This document shows, one piece after another, positions 1-5,783 of a stretch of 7,112 nucleotides of DNA. This DNA is from Candidatus Omnitrophota bacterium (lineage in GTDB: Bacteria > Omnitrophota > Koll11 > JAHIPI01). Made by a program: the position numbers and the translations under genes. The notes beneath the pieces were generated by a model that saw only the letters and a list, made by a program, of their open reading frames with translations, searched no databases and was not told where the DNA came from. Positions within the stretch are counted from its first letter, which is position 1. Every line of letters begins with the position of its first letter. The stretch covers positions 1 to 7,112 of the forward strand of contig JAQUMG010000093.1 of NCBI GenBank assembly GCA_028718265.1. The letters are read 5' to 3'.

Positions 1-122
1 GCATTTTCGGCATTGCCGACCACAAAATCTATCTTCTCTCTTTTAACTATTTTCGGAACGAGCTCTTTTACGGCACGCCTTCCGGGCGAGCCTACAATGT
101 CGCCTAAAAACAGTATTTTCAT
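1..122 (-). CDS. ymdB: TIGR00282/YmdB-family metallophosphoesterase, N-terminal part (gene runs off the window)
   Basis: Only the first 40 codons are present. The protein starts MKILFLGDIVGSPGRRAVKE and reaches FVVGNAEN at residues 33-40. This is the opening of the TIGR00282/YmdB calcineurin-like family: Asp8 in GDIVG and Glu39-Asn40 in the second motif are the usual first metal ligands. The remaining His/Asn ligands lie beyond the window edge. Members studied in Bacillus hydrolyse cyclic nucleotides such as 2',3'-cAMP and influence biofilm and RNA turnover; the substrate here is not shown. The ATG has a good AAGGAG site (129-134) 6 nt upstream, which overlaps the rny stop codon. The gap between the genes is 10 nt, so translation is probably coupled to rny. 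This rny-ymdB order is common in bacteria. Family assignment is firm; biochemical role is inferred. Confidence 0.85.
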   Translation of the reverse strand, partial: MKILFLGDIVGSPGRRAVKELVPKIVKREKIDFVVGNAEN

Positions 123-132
123 GTAACGCTCC

Positions 133-1695
133 TTATTTGGCGTACTCAATCGCGCGTGTTTCGCGAATAACCGTCACCTTAATCTGGCCCGGATACTCAA
201 GGCCTTCTTCTATCTTCTTCGTTATGTCCCTCGCCAGGGCAATAGCCTGTGCATCGTTTATCTTGTCCGGCTGGACTATGACGCGTATTTCTCTTCCCGC
301 CTGAATGGCAAAAGATTTTTCGACACCTTTAAATGAGTCGGCTATTGCCTCGAGTTTTTCGAGGCGTTTTATGTAGAGCTCAAGTGTCTCGCGTCTTGCG
401 CCCGGCCTCGTGGCGCTTATCGCGTCAGCGGCCTGGACTAAAACAGCCATAAGGGTCTTAGGTTCAATATCCTGGTGATGTGCTTCGATAGCGTGAATAA
501 CGCTTTCGGTTTCGCCGTACTTCCTGGCCAGGTCGGCGCCTATTTTGGCGTGAGTCCCTTCGACTTCATGGCTTGTAGCTTTGCCTATATCGTGGAGAAG
601 CCCTATTCTTTTGGCTAAAGTGGGGTCTATTCTCAATTCCCCCGCTAAAACTCCCATAAGATAGGCGACTTCTTTGGAGTGCTGCAACACATTCTGGCCG
701 TAACTTGTCCTGTATTTCAGTCTGCCCAGAAGTTTTATAATTTCGACGTGCATCCCGTGTATGCCGACGTCGAAAAGCGCTTTCTCGCCCTCCTCTTTAA
801 TATGATCTTCCATCTCTTTCTTTACTTTCTCAACTATCTCCTCTATGCGTCCCGGATGTATCCTTCCGTCTTCTATTAATTTTTCGAGGCTTCTTTTGGC
901 TATTTCGCGTTTAACCATATCAAAGCCGGAAAGTATGACGGCCTCCGGCGTATCGTCTATTATAACATCAACGCCGGTAGCTATCTCGAGCGCCCTGATG
1001 TTCCGGCCTTCTCTCCCTATGATGCGGCCTTTCATATCATCGCTCGGAAGATTTACTACGCTGACCGTCGTTTCAACGGTATGGTCCGCCGCGCATCTCT
1101 GTATAGCCAGGCCCACTATCTTTCTCGCTTCTTTATCGGCGCTGGCTTTCGCCTCCTCGATTGTCCTTTGAATCATAATATCCGATTCCTGCTTTACTTC
1201 ACCTTCCAGGCGGTTTAAGAGGATCTTTTTAGCTTCGTCCCTGCTCATATTCGACATCTGCTGTAATTTTATCTTTTCCTCTTCGAGAACGCGGTCTAAT
1301 TCCTTGACCTTCGTATCCACTGTCTTTTCCTTGGTAATAAGAGCGGCTTCTCTCTGTTCGGTGTTCTTTTCTTTTTTGTCGATAATGTCTACTTTTCTGT
1401 CGAGGTTTTCTTCGCGCTGTATCAGCCTTCGTTCCAGCGAAGCCAGCTCCTGTCTCCTGTCCCTTGATTCTTTTTCGAATTCCACCCGTGTCTTGTGAAG
1501 AAGATCTCTCGCCTCCAGGTCTATCTCTTTGCGCCTGTTGGCGACTTCTTTTTTTACTTCTTCCAGCATTACCCTGGCTTTTTCCTCCGCTGATTTAAGT
1601 TTTTTCTTGGCGACTAATTTCCGGATAAAATAACCTAATCCGAAGAAAAATACGGCTCCCAGAACACCGAGCCCTATATATGTGAAATTTGCCAA
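133..1695 (-). CDS. rny: Ribonuclease Y
   Basis: Full-length RNase Y of 520 residues, the same length as the Bacillus subtilis enzyme. This membrane-anchored endoribonuclease starts mRNA decay in many bacteria that lack RNase E. The order is a membrane helix at about residues 5-24, a long charged coiled coil at about 30-190, a KH RNA-binding domain with [10 protein letters not shown] at 223-232, and an HD domain with QHS at 338-340, the metal-binding HD pair at His368-Asp369, His376, His406-407 and Asp424. The C-terminus [18 protein letters not shown] is typical of the family. The start is TTG (1693-1695), not ATG: an AAGGAGG site lies 9 nt upstream, and the only nearby in-frame ATG (1702-1704) is followed one codon later by TAA. 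The gene sits 42 nt after the folate cyclo-ligase gene, at the distal end of the isc transcription unit, and is followed closely by the YmdB-type gene. Confidence 0.97.
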   Translation of the reverse strand: MANFTYIGLGVLGAVFFFGLGYFIRKLVAKKKLKSAEEKARVMLEEVKKEVANRRKEIDLEARDLLHKTRVEFEKESRDRRQELASLERRLIQREENLDRKVDIIDKKEKNTEQREAALITKEKTVDTKVKELDRVLEEEKIKLQQMSNMSRDEAKKILLNRLEGEVKQESDIMIQRTIEEAKASADKEARKIVGLAIQRCAADHTVETTVSVVNLPSDDMKGRIIGREGRNIRALEIATGVDVIIDDTPEAVILSGFDMVKREIAKRSLEKLIEDGRIHPGRIEEIVEKVKKEMEDHIKEEGEKALFDVGIHGMHVEIIKLLGRLKYRTSYGQNVLQHSKEVAYLMGVLAGELRIDPTLAKRIGLLHDIGKATSHEVEGTHAKIGADLARKYGETESVIHAIEAHHQDIEPKTLMAVLVQAADAISATRPGARRETLELYIKRLEKLEAIADSFKGVEKSFAIQAGREIRVIVQPDKINDAQAIALARDITKKIEEGLEYPGQIKVTVIRETRAIEYAK

Positions 1696-1704
1696 TTAAA
1701 TCAT

Positions 1705-1711
1705 CCTCCTT
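1705..1711 (-). promoter_or_regulatory. Ribosome-binding site for rny that fixes its TTG start
   Basis: AAGGAGG on the coding strand, ending 9 nt before the TTG codon at 1693-1695. It is the strongest Shine-Dalgarno site in the window and compensates for the weak start codon. It is directly followed by an ATG-ATT-TAA triplet series in the same frame as rny, so upstream extension of rny is impossible. Confidence 0.85.
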
Positions 1712-1737
1712 CCATTGGTACCGCGAATTTCATGCGG

Positions 1738-2298
1738 TTACGCTATAAGAACCATACTAACGGGGATGTCCGTATCATGACGAGGCAGTTCATTAAGAAT
1801 CTGAAAATCGAAGGCAAGCCCCACCGTAACTAACCGTTCCGGAGCTTTATGCAAGAACCTGTCAAAATATCCGCCGCCGTGTCCCAGACGGTGTTTGTAT
1901 TTATCAAAGGCTATTCCGGGTATCACCATGAGATCAACCTTTTCCAGCGGCACGAGTTTTATATGTTTTTCGTGCGGCTGGTGGATACCATAATGGCCTT
2001 TTATAAGTTCCTTCTGCCTGTCCCTTAACTCCGAAAGCTTCAGTGTCTTTTCTTCCTTCAGAGTAATGGGCACTACTACTTTCTTCCCCATTGCTATGGA
2101 TTCATCTATCATTTTATGTGTGTCTATTTCATAATGTTTAGATACATAAAACATTATGCATTGAGCTTTTTTAAATTCCTTAAGTGAAAATAACTTTTCT
2201 TTTAATATCTTCACTCTTTTTTTCTTTTCTTCTTGATCGATATTATGTAGTTTCTCTAATATCTCCTTTCTTATCTTTTTTTTAATCATATCTACCAT
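1738..2298 (-). CDS. 5-formyltetrahydrofolate cyclo-ligase (5,10-methenyl-THF synthetase, YgfA/Fau family)
   Basis: The 186-residue product matches the usual family length. It converts 5-formyl-THF to 5,10-methenyl-THF with ATP, returning the storage folate to the active C1 pool in the cytosol. The diagnostic block is PGIAFDKYKHRLGHGGGYFD at 127-146, combining the (V/P)GxAFD and RLGxGxGYYDR signatures that line the ATP and folate site. YGIHQP at 103-108 and HDTDIP at 174-179 also fit the family. The ATG at 2296-2298 is 9 nt after iscU, with a weak purine-rich AAGAGA site overlapping the iscU stop; a second ATG three codons in has a poorer site. The first 60 codons are very lysine-rich and AT-rich compared with iscU and iscS, which may be simple drift. 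Family members often lie next to zapA, 6S RNA or rny; here the gene links the isc genes to rny. Confidence 0.94.
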   Translation of the reverse strand: MVDMIKKKIRKEILEKLHNIDQEEKKKRVKILKEKLFSLKEFKKAQCIMFYVSKHYEIDTHKMIDESIAMGKKVVVPITLKEEKTLKLSELRDRQKELIKGHYGIHQPHEKHIKLVPLEKVDLMVIPGIAFDKYKHRLGHGGGYFDRFLHKAPERLVTVGLAFDFQILNELPRHDTDIPVSMVLIA

Positions 2299-2307
2299 GA
2301 TTGTCTC

Positions 2308-2691
2308 TTATCGTTTACCTTTTTTACTGAAGTAATCCTCTATGGCGGACCTGAGTGCTTCTTCCGCAAGCATAGAGCAGTGCATTTTGACCGGCGGCAG
2401 GCCGTCCAGTGCCTCTGCCACCGCTTTATTCGAGATCTCGAGGGCTTCCTTGATCGTCTTCCCCTTAACGAGATCCGTTATCATGCTGGATGTGGCTATC
2501 GCCGCAGCGCAGCCAAAGGTCTTGAATTTGGCATCTTTTATCGTATCGCCGTCGACTTTTATATAAAGACGCATGATGTCGCCGCATACAGGGTTTCCCA
2601 CATTGCCGATCCCGTCGGCGTCCGGTATTTCCCCGACGTTATGGGGATTTTTGAAATGTTCCATTACTTTTTCGCTGTATTGCTCGTTCAT
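2308..2691 (-). CDS. iscU: Fe-S cluster assembly scaffold IscU
   Basis: The 127-residue product is the size of classical IscU. It receives sulfur from IscS and builds a transient [2Fe-2S] cluster for transfer to client proteins. The three conserved cysteines are Cys36 (in NPVCGD, with Asp38), Cys61 (in FGCAAAIA) and Cys105, with His104 just before it. The LPPVK motif at 98-102 is the sequence the HscA chaperone recognises in proteobacterial IscU. No hscA, hscB or fdx gene lies in this window, so the motif is either served from elsewhere or only inherited. The ATG lies 20 nt after the iscS stop. The spacer is made of 7-bp repeats and carries no clear Shine-Dalgarno sequence, so initiation may depend on coupling to iscS translation. 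Confidence 0.97.
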   Translation of the reverse strand: MNEQYSEKVMEHFKNPHNVGEIPDADGIGNVGNPVCGDIMRLYIKVDGDTIKDAKFKTFGCAAAIATSSMITDLVKGKTIKEALEISNKAVAEALDGLPPVKMHCSMLAEEALRSAIEDYFSKKGKR

Positions 2692-2692
2692 C

Positions 2693-2727
2693 TTCGTCTA
2701 TCGTCCGTCGTCTATCGTCTATTGTCG
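2693..2727. repeat. Five-unit degenerate heptamer array at the iscS-iscU junction
   Basis: Five consecutive 7-bp units. On the plus strand they begin at 2693 (TTCGTCT), 2700 (ATCGTCC), 2707 (GTCGTCT), 2714 (ATCGTCT) and 2721 (ATTGTCG). The coding-strand consensus RGWCNAT is shared with the larger array between iscR and iscS. The array covers the whole spacer except one base next to the iscU ATG, and runs back into iscS, where it encodes the last few residues (around Asn-Arg-Arg) and the TAG stop. Confidence 0.8.
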
Positions 2728-3881
2728 TAAAGAGGCGACATATCGCGCAATTTCTTTATAATCGGCGGAAGTTCTTTTATGACCCTGTCTATTTCGGCTT
2801 CCGTATTCTGGCTGCCGAGCGAGAATCTTACGGAGCCTTGCGCCGTAGCCGGCTCCACGCCCATCGCGCTTAAAACATGCGAAGGCTCAAGGCTGCCCGA
2901 GGTACAGGCCGAACCGCTTGACGCCGCTATACCTTTCAAATCCAGATTTAAAAGCACCGACTCGCCTTCTACATACTTAAAGCTGACGTTCAGCGTATTA
3001 GACAATCGCTTTGCCGGATGCCCGTTCATTTTAACGTCTTCTATATTTTTGCTGATGCCGGTCCATAATCTGTCCCGTAATTCCAAAAGACGTTTATTTT
3101 CCTTCTCCATGTATTTGCCGGCCAATTGGCAGGCCTTCCCGAAACCAACGATACCGGGAACATTTTCCGTACCTGCCCGGCGATTTCTTTCGTGATGGCC
3201 GCCGTGCATAAACGGAGTTATCTTCGCTTTTTTACTTATGTAAATAGCTCCTATACCCTTAGGGCCGTATATCTTATGGGCCGATACCGATAAAAGGTCT
3301 ATCCCCGTCTCTTCTGCATCTATGGGTAATTTCCCCAGCGCCTGAACTGCATCCGTATGAAACAGAATTCCTTTCCCGTGGGCGATAGCCGCTATCTCTT
3401 TTACGGGCCCGATAGTTCCCACTTCGTTATTGGCGAACATTATACTTATCAAAATTGTGTCCGGTCTTATTGCTTTTTTGAGTTCATCGATATTGAGCAG
3501 TCCGTGTTCATCTACGGAAACATAGGTAATCTCATAACCGTTTTTCGCTAAAAATTCGCACGCATTTAATACAGCGTGATGTTCTGTCCGGCCCGTAATT
3601 ATATGCCTGCCTTTATCCTTCAAGGCGTAAGCGGCGCCTTTTATCGCAAAATTATCGGACTCGGTACCGCCGCTCGTAAAAACTATGTCAACGGCCTCGA
3701 CAGGGCCTATAAGGCGCGCTACTTCCTGCCGGGCGTTTTCCACCGCTTCGCGCGCATATCGTCCAAACGAATGGAGGCTTGAGGCATTGCCGTATTCTTT
3801 GCCGAAATAAGGAAGCATCTCCTCCATTACTTCGGGATTAACCGGCGTTGTTGCATTATGGTCCAGATATATTTTGTTCAT
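2712..3881 (-). CDS. iscS: Cysteine desulfurase IscS/NifS
   Basis: The 389-residue product is a group I cysteine desulfurase, a PLP enzyme that takes sulfur from cysteine as a persulfide and gives it to IscU and other acceptors. The N-terminus IYLDHNATTPV is typical. Predicted key residues are His101 in EHHAVL (stacks on PLP), Asn151 in ANNEVG, Asp177 and Gln180 in HTDAVQA, and Lys203 in SAHKIYGPKG (Schiff base with PLP). The flexible catalytic loop SSGSACTSGSLEPSHVL holds the nucleophile Cys326. Its length and the SACTSG form place it with IscS/NifS, not SufS. The ATG follows iscR by 59 nt. No Shine-Dalgarno sequence precedes it, because the spacer is a heptamer array. The C-terminal residues after MSPLYD are encoded by a second heptamer array, so the exact tail is probably a repeat-derived addition with no function. 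Confidence 0.98.
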   Translation of the reverse strand: MNKIYLDHNATTPVNPEVMEEMLPYFGKEYGNASSLHSFGRYAREAVENARQEVARLIGPVEAVDIVFTSGGTESDNFAIKGAAYALKDKGRHIITGRTEHHAVLNACEFLAKNGYEITYVSVDEHGLLNIDELKKAIRPDTILISIMFANNEVGTIGPVKEIAAIAHGKGILFHTDAVQALGKLPIDAEETGIDLLSVSAHKIYGPKGIGAIYISKKAKITPFMHGGHHERNRRAGTENVPGIVGFGKACQLAGKYMEKENKRLLELRDRLWTGISKNIEDVKMNGHPAKRLSNTLNVSFKYVEGESVLLNLDLKGIAASSGSACTSGSLEPSHVLSAMGVEPATAQGSVRFSLGSQNTEAEIDRVIKELPPIIKKLRDMSPLYDNRR

Positions 3882-3884
3882 TGT

Positions 3885-3940
3885 ATAGTCTATGACCTAT
3901 AGTCTATGACCTATTGACTATCGACCATAGACTATAGACT
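3885..3940. repeat. Eight-unit degenerate heptamer array filling the iscR-iscS spacer
   Basis: Eight consecutive 7-bp units with no interruption. On the plus strand, units at 3885 and 3899 read ATAGTCT, those at 3892 and 3906 read ATGACCT, then ATTGACT (3913), ATCGACC (3920) and ATAGACT (3927 and 3934). The array abuts the iscR stop codon (3941-3943) and ends 3 nt before the iscS ATG, so it makes up essentially the whole spacer. It contains a perfect 12-bp inverted repeat (3897-3908 with 3926-3937, 17-nt loop), so the transcript can fold into a hairpin between the two genes. Confidence 0.88.
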
Positions 3941-4405
3941 TTATATGTTAAACATATACTTATGTTCTACTACTTTATCTATACCCAGTTTCTTGGCGTT
4001 GTTGCACAGGTCCCTGAGCGTCACACCGCCAAGTACGCCGTCTATGGCGCCTTTTAATTTCTGCCACACGGCTCTTGTAACGCACTTGTCTATCATTTTG
4101 CAATTTTTGTTGCCTACTTTGCCGCCGACGCAATGGCTTGGCGTGATTTCGCCGTCAAGCGCCATTACTATATCTCCAACGGTTATATCCTTCGGATCCT
4201 TAGCGAGTATGTATCCGCCTGCGGGCCCGCGGACGCTTTTCACAAGGGCTTTTCTTCGCAACCTGCTCAGAAGCTGCTCTAAATACGAAATAGAGATGTT
4301 TTCTCTTTTCGAGATATAAGTAACCGAGATGGGGCTATTGCCGTAATGCAGCGCCAATTCGAACATGGCCCGGATGCCGTATGTGGATTTTGTCGATATT
4401 CCCAT
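3941..4405 (-). CDS. iscR: Rrf2-family transcription regulator, IscR type
   Basis: The 154-residue product has an N-terminal winged helix at about residues 1-70, with STYGIRAMFELALHYG, a recognition-helix segment around ISISYLEQLLSRLRR and the wing motif VRGPAGGYIL. Three cysteines follow at 92, 102 and 108, in the place where E. coli IscR binds a [2Fe-2S] cluster through Cys92, Cys98 and Cys104; the first spacing is four residues longer here. The E. coli histidine ligand three residues after the last cysteine is replaced by Arg111, so the fourth ligand is unclear. Cys134 is extra. The gene is first in the isc unit and is preceded by a consensus promoter with an IscR-like operator, which supports Fe-S-responsive autorepression. 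The ATG has an AGGA site (4412-4415) 6 nt upstream. Confidence 0.93.
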   Translation of the reverse strand: MGISTKSTYGIRAMFELALHYGNSPISVTYISKRENISISYLEQLLSRLRRKALVKSVRGPAGGYILAKDPKDITVGDIVMALDGEITPSHCVGGKVGNKNCKMIDKCVTRAVWQKLKGAIDGVLGGVTLRDLCNNAKKLGIDKVVEHKYMFNI

Positions 4406-4440
4406 ATTATATCCTAATTATATTAATTAAACGGACTTTG

Positions 4441-4469
4441 ATTATAATATATCCGACAATTTTTGTCAA
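4441..4469 (-). promoter_or_regulatory. Sigma70-type promoter of the isc operon
   Basis: On the minus strand TTGACA (4464-4469) and TATAAT (4441-4446) are both perfect consensus hexamers, separated by the optimal 17 nt. Transcription would start near 4433-4436, giving an AT-rich leader of about 30 nt before the iscR ATG. Hexamers this good usually mean a strong promoter that needs a repressor, in line with the overlapping operator. Confidence 0.9.
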
Positions 4470-4473
4470 GAAT
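4449..4473 (-). promoter_or_regulatory. iscR operator: Putative IscR operator (type 1-like)
   Basis: The core is a perfect inverted repeat, GACAA-N3-TTGTC (4455-4467), covering part of the -35 hexamer and the spacer. Compared with the 25-bp E. coli IscR type 1 consensus as I remember it (half-sites around GAC and GTC set 7 nt apart, flanked by ATA and TAT), 21 of 25 positions fit. Mismatches are at the third, tenth, sixteenth and twenty-second positions. The position suits repression by blocking RNA polymerase. The site is read from the sequence; IscR as the binder is inferred from the adjacent gene. Confidence 0.72.
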
Positions 4474-4615
4474 GAATATTCCTGTAAACTTTCGCGCTGA
4501 CTCTTGTGCATTGCTTCCACTTGTAATATAACTATGATATTCCGCGCGCGCCTGACAAAATCCTTAACGCCTTTCGCTACGGTAGTTCCGCTCAATATAC
4601 CATCGTTCGGATAAG
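4474..4615. other. Intergenic stretch without a supported gene
   Basis: About 140 bp between the isc promoter and the palindromic element. I see no tRNA, terminator or convincing gene. A 78-codon minus-strand frame (4407-4643) crosses it, but this frame starts inside the palindrome and ends inside the isc promoter and leader, has no Shine-Dalgarno site and resembles no family I know. It could be relic sequence or leader of an unrecognised element. Confidence 0.5.
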
Positions 4616-4862
4616 ATAATATTGATACTACTCCGAGCGGCATTAAAAATTTTAGCTTCGAACAAGCCGAAAATCGGTTTACAAAAGGGCGAAATTTGTT
4701 CGCAGTAATACAGTAGTTAGCGATTCCACCGACCTACTACCAACTTGATGGAGGCGGAACGAGGCGACGCGGTAGCGTCAGCCGAGTTATTTCGCCCCCG
4801 ATTTTCGGCGTAGTGAGAAGCGTTAAGAAATTTTGTAGCCGCGAGGGGAGTATCAATATTAT
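4616..4862. mobile_element. 247-bp imperfect palindromic element, MITE-like or structured RNA
   Basis: The ends are a perfect 14-bp inverted repeat: ATAATATTGATACT at 4616-4629 and its complement at 4849-4862. Inside these the arms stay related: a shared GCGGC and an A/T-rich AAAATTT block, then GCTTC (4655-4659) against GAAGC (4817-4821). Next is a 21-bp match in which GCCGAAAATCGG (4666-4677) plus GGGCGAAAT (4687-4695) pairs with the uninterrupted complement at 4789-4809; the left arm has a 9-nt insertion. The centre holds further hairpins. No transposase frame is present. The right end lies 3 nt from the metV stop codon. A non-autonomous transposon fits the terminal repeats and the divergence between the arms. 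A large structured RNA or transcription barrier is the alternative. Confidence 0.6.
4758..4788 (+). repeat. Central stem-loop of the palindromic element
   Basis: AAC (4758-4760) pairs with GTT (4786-4788), GGC (4763-4765) with GCC (4781-4783), and GACGC (4766-4770) with GCGTC (4775-4779) around a GGTA loop. A single A is bulged at 4780. The 2x2 internal loop is GA opposite GA, which in plus-strand RNA would form tandem sheared G-A pairs. The hairpin directly abuts the long outer stem at 4789 and could stack on it. Confidence 0.5.
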
Positions 4863-4865
4863 TAC

Positions 4866-5519
4866 CTATGACGCGGGCATCAGCTTTCTGGGCTTGAGCA
4901 TCTTAGAGTGGTCTTTGGGGGGGTTATATTGCTTCAGAAGATGTAATTTTCCTTTTTTCTTCAAATCGTCATATATCAAAACCCATGCGCAGTCAAGATT
5001 TTCGTCGACTTCGCATTTGGTCTTATTAACCCCTCCGCAGGGACCGTTCAAAAGCCCCTTAGGGCACCGCGTAACAGGGCATATCCCGCCCGTTATTTCC
5101 AGGATACAATCTCCGCACGCGCTGCACCTCTCCAGAAAAATGCCGTTCTTATCTATTGCCCCCATAAACAACGTATCGTTCGTAATGTGTAGCGTCTTAT
5201 CTTCGCTTAAGTTCTCCTTTACAGACTGTACCGCAAGGCCGCATGCCATTATGAGAAGCGCATCGGCCTCTTTCACGGCTTTTTTATTCTTGCCTATGGC
5301 AGCTCTCGTTTGGCTCGCGATGCACGGTGCATCCGGCAGACAAAAACCGGTCACAGTCTTACCGTGGCTTTCGAGGAATTTTTTCATTTCATTGACTTCT
5401 TTTTCGCCGCCGGTTTTGCAGACCGTGGCACATTCCCCGCAGCCTATTATGAATATCTTGGCGTCATTCTCGAGATATTTAAGGATTTCCGATTTATCTT
5501 TTTGTTTTGTTATTATCAT
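4866..5519 (-). CDS. metV: Methylenetetrahydrofolate reductase C-terminal-domain protein, MetV type
   Basis: The 217-residue, cysteine-rich protein (14 Cys) matches MetV, the partner of MetF in methylene-THF reductases of acetogens and other anaerobes. That complex reduces methylene-THF to methyl-THF, feeding methionine synthesis or the Wood-Ljungdahl pathway. The N-terminal half has GCGECATVCKTGGEKEV at 26-42, with Cys27, Cys30 and Cys34, and GFCLPDAPC at 58-66. The C-terminal MTHFR_C domain has ERCSACGDC at 130-138, ICPVTRCPKGLLNGPCGG at 146-163 and CEVDENLDCAW at 169-179; these cysteines are expected to hold zinc or Fe-S clusters. The ATG is 8 nt after the nfu-like gene, with an AGAGA site overlapping that gene's stop, so the two are cotranscribed. 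metF usually follows metV directly; here the palindromic element and the isc operon follow, so the catalytic subunit must be encoded elsewhere or be missing. Confidence 0.9.
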   Translation of the reverse strand: MIITKQKDKSEILKYLENDAKIFIIGCGECATVCKTGGEKEVNEMKKFLESHGKTVTGFCLPDAPCIASQTRAAIGKNKKAVKEADALLIMACGLAVQSVKENLSEDKTLHITNDTLFMGAIDKNGIFLERCSACGDCILEITGGICPVTRCPKGLLNGPCGGVNKTKCEVDENLDCAWVLIYDDLKKKGKLHLLKQYNPPKDHSKMLKPRKLMPAS

Positions 5520-5527
5520 ATTATCTC

Positions 5528-5758
5528 TTACACTGACTCTACTTTTTTAACCCCCGGAACCGCTTTCTTCAGGCTTTCCTCAACAAAATGCGCCAGCGTC
5601 ATCTGACTCATGGGGCATCCGGCGCATGCGCCTTTTAGCCTGACTTTCACTATGCCTTTATCGCTTACATCGACTAACTCTATATCGCCGCCGTCAGCCT
5701 GTAAGTGCGTACGTAATCCGACGAGTACATCTTCTACTTGTTTTTTCATGTCAGCCAT
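5528..5758 (-). CDS. NifU C-terminal domain (Nfu-type) Fe-S scaffold protein
   Basis: The 76-residue product is a stand-alone Nfu domain: VLVGLRTHLQADGGDIELVDV at the N-terminal side and GACAGCPMSQMTL, with the CxxC pair Cys45 and Cys48, in the middle. Two such subunits usually share a [4Fe-4S] cluster at their CxxC motifs and pass it to client enzymes. There is no A-type or NifU N-terminal domain, so it is the minimal form. The ATG has an AAGAGGT site (5763-5769) 4 nt upstream. It lies between ccdA and metV; the 8-nt gap to metV suggests cluster delivery to MetV, which is an inference from position. Confidence 0.95.
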   Translation of the reverse strand: MADMKKQVEDVLVGLRTHLQADGGDIELVDVSDKGIVKVRLKGACAGCPMSQMTLAHFVEESLKKAVPGVKKVESV

Positions 5759-5783
5759 TTTGACCTCTTATCTTTTACTCACT

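Noticed and set aside
845..1171. Plus-strand frame of 108 codons inside rny
   Set aside because: It lies antisense to the conserved KH region of RNase Y and has no recognisable protein features or start site.
1720..1738. Possible terminator between the cyclo-ligase gene and rny
   Set aside because: The ACCGC/GCGGT stem is only 5 bp with a 9-nt loop and no T-run follows; the next gene starts within 42 nt.
3885..3940. CRISPR array
   Set aside because: The units are 7 bp, contiguous and degenerate, with no spacers and no cas genes nearby.
4407..4643. 78-codon minus-strand frame upstream of iscR
   Set aside because: It begins within the left arm of the palindrome, overlaps the isc promoter, operator and leader, has no ribosome-binding site and matches no family I recognise.
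4616..4862. Classical rho-independent terminator after metV
   Set aside because: The stem is far too long and branched and no T-run directly follows it on the minus strand, although it could still slow or stop transcription.
4813..5550. 245-codon plus-strand frame opposite metV
   Set aside because: It is antisense to a well-supported MetV gene with all its cysteine motifs; it is a shadow of codon usage on the other strand.
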